Assembly (NCBI RefSeq): GCF_010731795.1
Contig: NZ_AP022591.1
Location: 2,046,001 to 2,110,000 of the forward strand
DNA: 64,000 nucleotides
Direction of reading: 5' to 3'
Origin: Mycolicibacterium celeriflavum
GTDB taxonomy: Bacteria > Actinomycetota > Actinomycetes > Mycobacteriales > Mycobacteriaceae
The notes under the pieces were generated by a model. The model was not told where the DNA came from. It saw nothing but the letters and a program-made list of their open reading frames with translations, and searched no databases. How positions within the stretch are numbered: position 1 is the stretch's first letter; each line of letters begins with the position of its first letter. Both the position numbers and the translations under genes were made by a program. Shown here one piece after another: positions 58,479 to 64,000 of this stretch.

Positions 58479-59705
58479 TCATCCGGACGACAGACTGGCC
58501 GCCGGTTCGGTGTGCGGGACCCGCACCGGTACCAGCCGGTCGTAGATCCGCTGGCTGTCGGCGGCGATCCGGTCCCATGAGTAGCGCGCCCGGGCGCGGT
58601 CACGCCCGGCGGCTCCCATGCTCTGCCGCAGGAAGTCGTCGTGCAGCAGATGGTTGATGGCCTTGGCGACCTCGTCGGGCCGCTTGGGTTTGACCAGCTG
58701 CCCGGTGACGTCGTGCACGATGGTGTCGAGCATTCCGCCGACCGCTGAGGCCACCACCGGCACACCGCACGCCATCGCCTCCAACGGCACGATGCCGAAC
58801 GGCTCGTACCACGGAGTGCAGGCCACCACGTCGGCCGAGCGCAGAATCGCGGGCATGTCGTCGCGGGCGACCGAGCCGTACAGCCGCACCCGGTCGGCGA
58901 CGCCCAATTCCTTTGCCAAGCCCATCAATCGGCGCGCTTCGGGATCGGAGTCGAGCCCCGACTCGTCCGGCCCGCCGACGATCACCAGTTCGGTGCCGGG
59001 CATATGCGGGAGCGCGCGGACGACCACATCGAAACCCTTGCGCGGGACGAACCGGCCGACGCTGACGATGCGGTGCAGGCCGCTGCGCGGCGCCACGGGA
59101 CCGTCGGGGCTGAACAGGTCGAGGTTCACGCCGCAGGGCACCACTGAGATCCGGTCGCGGGAGCGCCCCAGCCGCATCAGCTCGAACACCTCGTCGGTGC
59201 AGGTGGCCGCGACCCACGTGGCGGTACGGGCGACCATCGCCTCCAAGCGCAGCCGATCCGGCGGACTGGTGTCCTTCACTCCCTGGTGGCGACGTTTGAC
59301 CACCCCCAGTGCGTGAAATGTCTGCACCGCAGGCAGATCGAGGTGACGCGCCGCGAGTTGTGTTGCGATGCCGGACATCCAGAAATGGGCGTGCGCCACG
59401 TCCGGCCGGTCGGCAGCCCATTCGGCGTCGAGGAACTGCGCGAACGGGCCCATGTGGGGCAGTAATTCGTCCTTGGGTAACTGCGCAGCCGGTCCCGCCG
59501 GCACGTGCACGACGGTGTAGCCCTGCGGCGTTTCCACGCGGTCGGGCAAATCCGGATCGTCCCTGCGGGTGTATACGGTCACGTGATGGCCGCGTCTGGT
59601 CAGTGCCGCCGACAGTTCAGCGACGTGTACGTTCTGCCCGCCGGCATCGACCCCGCCGAGCGCAGCGAGTGGGCTGGCATGCTCGGACACCATCGCGATC
59701 TTCAT
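58479..59705 (-). CDS. GT4 glycosyltransferase (GT-B fold)
   Basis: 408 aa from ATG 59705 behind AAGGAGG. N-terminal domain: MKIAMVSEHASPLAALGGVDAGGQNVHVAELSAALTRRGH, here the GGVDAGGQNVHV acceptor loop; C-terminal donor domain: SVGRFVPRKGFDVVVRAL, VRLYGSVARDDMPAILRSADVVACTPWYEPFGIVPLEAMACGVPVVASAVGG with the E-x7-E motif. It resembles sucrose-synthase/MshA-like GT4 enzymes. Donor unknown. It follows the GT gene at 59729 by 23 nt in one transcription unit. Confidence 0.9.
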   Translation of the reverse strand: MKIAMVSEHASPLAALGGVDAGGQNVHVAELSAALTRRGHHVTVYTRRDDPDLPDRVETPQGYTVVHVPAGPAAQLPKDELLPHMGPFAQFLDAEWAADRPDVAHAHFWMSGIATQLAARHLDLPAVQTFHALGVVKRRHQGVKDTSPPDRLRLEAMVARTATWVAATCTDEVFELMRLGRSRDRISVVPCGVNLDLFSPDGPVAPRSGLHRIVSVGRFVPRKGFDVVVRALPHMPGTELVIVGGPDESGLDSDPEARRLMGLAKELGVADRVRLYGSVARDDMPAILRSADVVACTPWYEPFGIVPLEAMACGVPVVASAVGGMLDTIVHDVTGQLVKPKRPDEVAKAINHLLHDDFLRQSMGAAGRDRARARYSWDRIAADSQRIYDRLVPVRVPHTEPAASLSSG

Positions 59706-59728
59706 CGCGGTCCTCCTTCCGTCCGTTC

Positions 59729-60703
59729 TCATCGGCAGCACTCGTCGACGAGGTCGTCCCATTCCGCGAGGAACCGTTCGAGACCGAACCGGGCCTTCGC
59801 GAAGTCGCGCGCCGCCTTCCCGGCCGCCGAGGCGGCCGCACCGTCTGCGATGAAGCTCTCCAATGCGCGGGTGAGGGTGTCGAGGTCGGCGCTCACCACG
59901 CCGGCCTCGGGCGGCACCACAAGCGGCGCCATCGTTGATGCCACGGCCACCACCGGCATCCCCAGGAACATCGCCTCGATCATCGAGAGGCCCAGGGACG
60001 TCCATCGGGCGGTGTGCAGGAATACCCGGCGGCGCGCCACTTCGGGCAGCAACCGCGCGCTGGGCAAGTCGCCTCGACCCTTCACCCGGGTGCTGGTGAT
60101 GCATTCGCTCAGCACATCGGTGTCGATGCCCCACACGTCGATAGGGACGTGGTCGCCGAAGACCGTCAGCAAATCGGCGCCGACCGTGCGCCAGCGGCGG
60201 CACGGCTCGTTGATCATCGCGGCTGCGGCCGAGATCTCCCCGCTGTAGAGCAAACCCGGGTCGGCGATCCCGTGGGTGATGACGCGGGTCGGTGCGACGC
60301 CGTTGTTCCACATCAGCCGGTTGAAGTCGGTCACGTGCACGATCGGGATGTCGGCGCGGTCGGCAACCGGGTGCACGCTGTCCACCGCGAACGGTCGCGG
60401 TGCGTTGTGCTCGACGTAAACGGCGGGCACGTCGACACCAGGGCGACGTCCGAGCCATCGGGCCGCGAGGTCGATTTCCTCCGGGCGCTGCAACACCACC
60501 ACGTCGACCGGCTCGTCGCGCAAGGCGTCTGACGAAACCTCCTGCGCACGTGGCCAATTCCGACCGCACAGACCGCGGCCGTTCGCATCTCTCTCGGGGT
60601 TCACCGGTATCAGATAGCGGTGGCCACCTGAAACCAGGGACTCCGTCCAGGACCCGTGCACATGCCAGAGCAGCACCGAACGCGGAGCCTGCAGGATCGA
60701 CAT
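59729..60703 (-). CDS. Glycosyltransferase family 4-like protein
   Basis: 324 aa from ATG 60703. GT-B like: SVLLWHVHGSWTESLVSGGHRYLIP, DVVVLQRPEEIDLAARWL, YVEHNAPRPF, HVTDFNRLMWNNG, and the donor half with ARRRVFLHTARWTSLGLSMIEAMFLGMPVVAVAST (E-x7-E type motif). Short for the family but complete. First gene of a two-gene unit with the GT4 gene; a SigF-like promoter lies 10 bp before the start. Confidence 0.82.
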   Translation of the reverse strand: MSILQAPRSVLLWHVHGSWTESLVSGGHRYLIPVNPERDANGRGLCGRNWPRAQEVSSDALRDEPVDVVVLQRPEEIDLAARWLGRRPGVDVPAVYVEHNAPRPFAVDSVHPVADRADIPIVHVTDFNRLMWNNGVAPTRVITHGIADPGLLYSGEISAAAAMINEPCRRWRTVGADLLTVFGDHVPIDVWGIDTDVLSECITSTRVKGRGDLPSARLLPEVARRRVFLHTARWTSLGLSMIEAMFLGMPVVAVASTMAPLVVPPEAGVVSADLDTLTRALESFIADGAAASAAGKAARDFAKARFGLERFLAEWDDLVDECCR

Positions 60704-60712
60704 GCGGTGCGC

Positions 60713-60738
60713 CTACCCGAGCACTTCGCAGGCAAAAC
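60713..60738 (-). promoter_or_regulatory. SigF-type promoter of the two-gene GT unit
   Basis: On the minus strand: GTTT (60738-60735), 16-nt spacer, GGGTAG (60718-60713), then ATG at 60703. The transcript would be nearly leaderless. It faces away from another SigF-like promoter at 60833-60857. Confidence 0.7.
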
Positions 60739-60832
60739 GGTTCTCCGCTCGACTTTTCGCATAGCGGATAGCCGCCGATTCGCAAACTGGATTCCTCACT
60801 TCGCTACCCGGATGAGGGTCCGCCGCGGCACC

Positions 60833-60857
60833 GTTTCACCAGCGGTTCTCCGGGTAC
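60833..60857 (+). promoter_or_regulatory. SigF-type promoter of the Nramp-like operon
   Basis: GTTT (60833-60836), 15-nt spacer, GGGTAC (60852-60857). The ATG of the next gene is at 60867, so the mRNA would be nearly leaderless. Good match to the SigF consensus. Confidence 0.72.
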
Positions 60858-60866
60858 CCGACCGGC

Positions 60867-61067
60867 ATGCCAGACAGCGAAGCCCTCCCCGACGACGTTC
60901 CCGCCGCCGACGCGCTGGAACAGCAGCGCGCTGTCAGCGAACCGAAACCGGATGAGGAGGCGTCCGCCGAGCCGGGACAGGATCCGCCTCTGGAGGCGCC
61001 GCCCGCCGACTGGCAGGAGCAGCTGGAAACCGTTGACCTCGACCCGGAGGACGATATGGTCGAGTGA
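60867..61067 (+). CDS. Small acidic hypothetical protein
   Basis: 66 aa, very rich in Asp, Glu, Pro and Ala (net strongly negative), no hydrophobic segment; likely disordered. Begins PDSEALPDDVPAADALEQQ and ends LDPEDDMVE. Not recognised as a named family. It is the first gene behind a SigF-like promoter, and its stop overlaps the next start as GTGA, so it is probably real. Confidence 0.7.
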   Translation: MPDSEALPDDVPAADALEQQRAVSEPKPDEEASAEPGQDPPLEAPPADWQEQLETVDLDPEDDMVE

Positions 61068-61561
61068 CGACGGCTCCACCAGCGGAGGTGAGCGGCGCGA
61101 TGGCCGACTACCAGCGGCGGAATCGATACCGGACGTCACTTGTCCTCGTTGTCTTGTTCGTCGCGCTGGGCTTCCTATTGACGCGCTGCCCCGCCAATCG
61201 TGACGGGATGCCCGGCCAACTCGCCACCGCCATGGAGGAGACGACGTCGGCGGCGCGAAGTGGCGCCGCGGCACTGGACATGTGGTCGCAGCGGCGTTCG
61301 ACGGCTGAGCTTGCCGCCGTACAACTTTCCGATGCCCGCGACCAGATCGTCGAGGCGTACCAGGGCATAGCGGAGCTACGGGCCGAGGATTCGGCCGACA
61401 TCGCACGCCAGCGATTCCTCACCGACGCGATGACCGACCTCATCGGAACGCTCAACGCCGCCTCAGCGACGATCCGGCAGGTCAGCATCGAGCCGACCCC
61501 AGAGAAGGTGCGCGCCGAGCTGCTGGCTGCGGCCGACACCCTGGAAAGCCGCTACCGCTGA
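61064..61561 (+). CDS. Membrane-anchored hypothetical protein
   Basis: 165 aa from GTG 61064 (or ATG 61100, MADYQRRNRY). One hydrophobic segment at about 25-41 (LVLVVLFVALGFLLTRC) after a basic stretch, then a helical, Ala-rich extracytoplasmic part with predicted coiled-coil character (AELAAVQLSDARDQIVEAYQGIAEL, LLAAADTLESRYR). No known domain. Its stop overlaps the start of the Nramp-like gene (TGATG). Confidence 0.75.
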   Translation: MTTAPPAEVSGAMADYQRRNRYRTSLVLVVLFVALGFLLTRCPANRDGMPGQLATAMEETTSAARSGAAALDMWSQRRSTAELAAVQLSDARDQIVEAYQGIAELRAEDSADIARQRFLTDAMTDLIGTLNAASATIRQVSIEPTPEKVRAELLAAADTLESRYR

Positions 61562-62790
61562 TGAAGAAGGTCTTGGCGGTCGGACTCGGAATCCTCACCG
61601 CAATAGGCGGATTCGTCGACATCGGGGATCTTGTCACCAACGCCGTGGTGGGGTCGCGATTCGGGCTGGCGCTGGCGTGGGTGGTGGTCGTCGGCGTGGT
61701 CGGCATCTGCCTGTATGCAAACATGGCGGGCAGGGTGGCCGCGGTCAGCGGTCGCGCGACCTTCGAGATCATCCGTGAGCGGTTGGGTCCACGCACCGCA
61801 GCGGCCAACCTGGTGGCGTCCTTCTTCATCACGCTCATGACGCTTACCGCTGAGATCGGCGGCGTCGCGCTGGCACTGCAGTTGGCCACCGATGTGGGTC
61901 CGATGATGTGGTTTCCGGTCGCCGCATTCGCGGTCTGGGTCGTGGTGTGGCGGGTCAAGTTCTCGATAATGGAGAACGTCGCCGGCATACTGGGCTTGTT
62001 CCTCATCGTCTTCGTGGTGAGTGTGTTTCTGCTGCAACCCGATTGGGGTCAACTTATCGATCAAGTCGCGTCACCGGCCGTTCCGGAGGAGGAGTCCGCG
62101 GCCACCTACTGGTACTTCGCGATCGCGTTGTTCGGGGCCGCGATGACACCGTACGAGGTGTTCTTCTTCTCCTCCGGTGCCGTCGAAGGGCATTGGACAA
62201 CACGGGATTTGACGACGGCGCGGCTCAACGTGCTGGTCGGATTCCCGTTGGGCGGCCTGCTTTCACTCGGCATCGCCGCCTCGGCCGCGATCGTCCTGCT
62301 ACCCCAGCAGATCGAGGTGGCGTCGTTGTCGCAGACCGTCATGCCGGTCGTCGCCGCCGGCGGTAAACTGGCCCTCGCGTTCGTGCTCGTGGGCATCGTG
62401 GCGGCGACGTTCGGTGCGGCGCTTGAGACGGCGCTATCCAGCGGCTACATCATCGCGCAATTTCTCGGATGGCCGTGGGGCAAGTTCCGTCGTCCCGCCG
62501 AGGCCGCCCGGTTTCACGTCGTGATCTTCGTCGCTATCGTCGCGGGTACGGCCGTGCTGTTCACCGGCATCGACCCGATCATGGTCACCGAGTATTCGGT
62601 CGTCTTCTCGGCGATCGCACTGCCCTTGACCTATCTGCCAATCCTGATCGTGGCCAACGACTCTCAATACATGGGCGAGCGCGTCAACGGGAAGGTGACC
62701 AACATGTTCGCCTCGGTCTACCTCGTGATCATCCTGGTGGCCGCATTGGCGGCGATCCCGTTGATGATCGTGACGGGAGCGGGACAATGA
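61561..62790 (+). CDS. Nramp-related divalent metal transporter with non-canonical motifs
   Basis: 409 aa, about 11 membrane segments with Nramp-like topology. TM1 has GGFVDIGDLVTN: the canonical DPGN is D20-I-G-D23. TM6 has AAMTPYEVFFFSSG: the canonical MPH is M195-T-P-Y. These positions coordinate the metal in Nramp proteins, so specificity must differ (Mg2+ or another ion is possible). Conserved Nramp features kept: LAWVVVVGVVGICLYANMAGRVA, ATFEIIRERLGP and a late EYSVVFSAIALPLTYLPILIVAND. Third gene of a SigF-linked operon; ATGA overlap with the next. Confidence 0.85.
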   Translation: MKKVLAVGLGILTAIGGFVDIGDLVTNAVVGSRFGLALAWVVVVGVVGICLYANMAGRVAAVSGRATFEIIRERLGPRTAAANLVASFFITLMTLTAEIGGVALALQLATDVGPMMWFPVAAFAVWVVVWRVKFSIMENVAGILGLFLIVFVVSVFLLQPDWGQLIDQVASPAVPEEESAATYWYFAIALFGAAMTPYEVFFFSSGAVEGHWTTRDLTTARLNVLVGFPLGGLLSLGIAASAAIVLLPQQIEVASLSQTVMPVVAAGGKLALAFVLVGIVAATFGAALETALSSGYIIAQFLGWPWGKFRRPAEAARFHVVIFVAIVAGTAVLFTGIDPIMVTEYSVVFSAIALPLTYLPILIVANDSQYMGERVNGKVTNMFASVYLVIILVAALAAIPLMIVTGAGQ

Positions 62791-63182
62791 GTGATCTCCC
62801 GGTGATACGACACCGCGGGCGGCTGTTGGACGCCCGGCTTCATCTGCTCGACCGCCAGATGTTGGACAGCCACGGCGATCCGATCGGCATCGTCGACGAC
62901 ATCGAACTGACTGGGCTCGAGATCGACGGGGACATCCCGGAGGACGCGCAGCCGCCACGGGTCAGCGGACTGCTGTCGGGGCAGGTGGTGACCACCCGGA
63001 TCTTCGGCGGCACACCTCCGCGGTCGCGGTTGCAGGAGATCCCGTGGAAGTTGGTGGCCTCGGTCGATGTGGTGGTCACGCTCAAGCCCACGGAGATGAC
63101 CTTCGATGTCGGATGGGTCGAACGGTGGCTTCGTGATCACATCGTGAAACACGTTCCGGGAGGCCGACATGCAGCTGAGTAG
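62787..63182 (+). CDS. PRC-barrel-like protein, first copy
   Basis: 131 aa from ATG 62787, ATGA overlap with the transporter. Strand-rich: LLDARLHLLDRQMLDSHGDPIGIVDDIELTGLEI contains the PRC-barrel signature (hydrophobic, G-D-P-I-G-I-V-D-D). Later LQEIPWKLVASVDVVVTLK and MTFDVGWVERWLRDHIV form a second part. PRC barrels are cytoplasmic binding modules, often linked to ribosome, tRNA or transporter proteins. Probable accessory or sensor subunit of the transporter. Confidence 0.78.
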   Translation: MSDLPVIRHRGRLLDARLHLLDRQMLDSHGDPIGIVDDIELTGLEIDGDIPEDAQPPRVSGLLSGQVVTTRIFGGTPPRSRLQEIPWKLVASVDVVVTLKPTEMTFDVGWVERWLRDHIVKHVPGGRHAAE

Positions 63183-63522
63183 CCTGTTGGGCCTGCGCGT
63201 CGTCGACGCCGGCTCGCATCCGGTCGGCACCGTGGTCGACGTCCGCCTGGTCACGACCGGCGACCCCGCTGATGACCCGCCCGCCCCGCGAGTCCTCGGG
63301 CTTGTCGTCAGCCCCAAGACCCGGTCGTCGTATCTGGGCTTCGAGCGATCCGGCGCCACTGCCCCGGCGATGCTGGCCAGGCTCGCCCGATGGCGACATC
63401 GCGGCACCTTCCTCGCAGCGTGGGAGGACGTCGCGCGGGTGGGCCCCGATACCGTCCGGCTGAGGCCCCGCTACCGCTGCTATTCGGCCGCCCTCCGCGC
63501 CCCCACCGGCCGACACGTTTAG
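63169..63522 (+). CDS. PRC-barrel-like protein, second copy
   Basis: 117 aa from ATG 63169, overlapping the previous gene by 14 nt. It starts LSSLLGLRVVDAGSHPVGTVVDVRLVTTG, a clearer PRC-barrel motif (hydrophobic-V-G-T-V-V-D-V), with PRVLGLVVSPKTRSSYLGFERSG after it. It shares the APPRVSGLL / APRVLGLV pattern with its neighbour, so the two are probably diverged duplicates. Last gene of the Nramp-like operon. Confidence 0.8.
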   Translation: MQLSSLLGLRVVDAGSHPVGTVVDVRLVTTGDPADDPPAPRVLGLVVSPKTRSSYLGFERSGATAPAMLARLARWRHRGTFLAAWEDVARVGPDTVRLRPRYRCYSAALRAPTGRHV

Positions 63523-63605
63523 CCCCTCAGAGGGTCGGGAATTCTCTCGGGGAGCGGGGAAGTTCCCCGTGGTTGGACCAATCCACTGCACTGCGGAAGG
63601 TGAGC

Positions 63606-63842
63606 ATGACCGAGAAGAACAGTGGCCCTGAAGAAGGCATCAAGGGCGTCGTCGAGGACGTCAAGGGCAAAGCCAAAGAAACGGTCGGCACCGTAACCGG
63701 TCGTGACGACATGGTCCGTGAAGGCAAGGCTCAGCAAGACAAGGCCGACGCCCAGCAGGACGCCGCACGGAAGGAAGCCGAGGCGGAATCGGCGCGGGCC
63801 GGCGCCAAATCTGCCGAGAAGCGTCAGGAATCCGAACAGTAA
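63606..63842 (+). CDS. CsbD-family stress protein
   Basis: 78 aa from ATG 63606 with GGAAGG before it. CsbD repeat core: GVVEDVKGKAKETVGTVTGRDDMVREGKAQQDKADA; the rest is a Glu/Ala/Lys-rich helix (EAEAESARAGAKSAEKRQESEQ). Hydrophilic and probably disordered until bound. CsbD in Bacillus is under the general-stress factor SigB. No SigF-like promoter was found immediately upstream here (nearest GTTT to GGGT spacing is 11). Convergent with the gene at the window end. Confidence 0.88.
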   Translation: MTEKNSGPEEGIKGVVEDVKGKAKETVGTVTGRDDMVREGKAQQDKADAQQDAARKEAEAESARAGAKSAEKRQESEQ

Positions 63843-63867
63843 AAAAACAGCCCAGCATCACGCTGGA
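63842..63867 (-). terminator. Rho-independent terminator of the minus-strand gene at the window end
   Basis: On the minus strand CCAGC (63867-63863), loop, GCTGG (63857-63853) is followed by GCTG and a run of seven T (63848-63842). A short but classic stem-plus-T-tract, placed 40 bp after the stop at 63906. The opposite strand lacks the T-run. Confidence 0.6.
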
Positions 63868-63905
63868 CGGCGGCGGCGCGCTGAAAGGGCCGAGTTTCGG
63901 GTCGT

Positions 63906-64000
63906 TCAGACCTTGAGCACAAGCCCTGGAAGTGCGCCGCCTGCCGTTTGCAAGTAACGGCCGACGGCGTCGGCATCGAATTCGATCGGAATCGCCGTTG
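63906..64000 (-). CDS. C-terminal end of an unknown protein (cut by window)
   Basis: Reading from the right edge on the minus strand there is an open frame with a natural-looking end (IPIEFDADAVGRYLQTAGG then ALPGLVLKV and stop TGA at 63908-63906). Codon use (third-position G/C) looks coding, and a terminator follows. About 31 codons are visible; the family cannot be told. Confidence 0.5.
   Translation of the reverse strand, partial: TAIPIEFDADAVGRYLQTAGGALPGLVLKV

Noticed and set aside
63540..63606. Hairpin CGGGG-AAGTT-CCCCG and a SigF-like motif before the CsbD gene
   Set aside because: The stem is only 5 bp, and the GTTT-to-GGGT distance is 11 nt.

Overview
The window is high-GC actinobacterial DNA, almost certainly from a fast-growing mycobacterium (Mycolicibacterium-like). 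The evidence is lpqB-mtrB-mtrA, a WhmD/WhiB2 protein, the F420 genes fbiA-fbiB, the mannose-donor genes, the acyl-CoA carboxylase genes accD5-accE5-accA3 with birA, and rsbW-sigF. From about 1.3 to 46 kb the gene order follows, from memory, the M. tuberculosis Rv3244c-Rv3287c segment, with local insertions and losses. Translational coupling (ATGA/GTGA overlaps) is very common.

Layout. 0-1.2 kb: 3' part of an MmpL transporter. 1.3-6.2 kb: lpqB-mtrB-mtrA-tmk on the minus strand, with a small palindrome array over the mtrB start. 6.3-10 kb: an island of DUF899, YflT-like, DUF1028 and lipase genes. 10-15.5 kb: sahH, then the alkane hydroxylase operon alkB-rubredoxin-rubredoxin-TetR, then an APC permease. 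15.5-28.4 kb: flavoprotein, DUF808, manA/SIS/manB, DUF3499, metalloprotease, whiB2, fbiA-fbiB-Nudix, GDP-mannose synthase and the rhamnosyltransferase wbbL. 28.6-34.5 kb: Lcp1, TIGR03089, fadE25, purE-purK, GtrA, PH-domain protein. 35.1-36.6 kb: an IS110/IS1111-type insertion sequence with a frameshifted recombinase, next to a REP-like palindrome. 36.6-43.4 kb: birA, accD5-accE5-maf-sseA-sufE-like, accA3. 43.4-46.2 kb: small genes, a STAS antagonist, and rsbW-sigF with a SigF-type promoter.

Beyond sigF the window becomes accessory. A tightly overlapping minus-strand operon of nine genes (47.5-57.6 kb) encodes an apparent nucleotide-heptose pathway: a GmhA-like isomerase, a bifunctional HldE, and a GmhB-type phosphatase fused to a GT2 glycosyltransferase. 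It also carries two GT9 (heptosyltransferase-family) enzymes, Ugd plus a UDP-xylose-synthase-like enzyme, an O-carbamoyltransferase and an SDR. Three further glycosyltransferases (57.6-60.7 kb) are preceded by SigF-like promoters (GTTT-N15/16-GGGTA). A divergent operon with another such promoter (60.8-63.5 kb) encodes a small acidic protein, a membrane protein, a non-canonical Nramp-like transporter and two PRC-barrel proteins. A CsbD-like stress protein follows. I read this as a SigF-associated, stress-linked surface glycan locus built from heptose, xylose and carbamoyl groups, which is unusual for an organism without LPS. It is the most interesting part of the window.

Non-coding structure worth noting: three copies of one long palindrome (14.0, 26.4, 35.0 kb); two unrelated start-codon-spanning tandem repeats of about 27 bp (mtrB and accE5); several terminator-like hairpins. 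I saw no tRNA, rRNA, CRISPR array or prophage.
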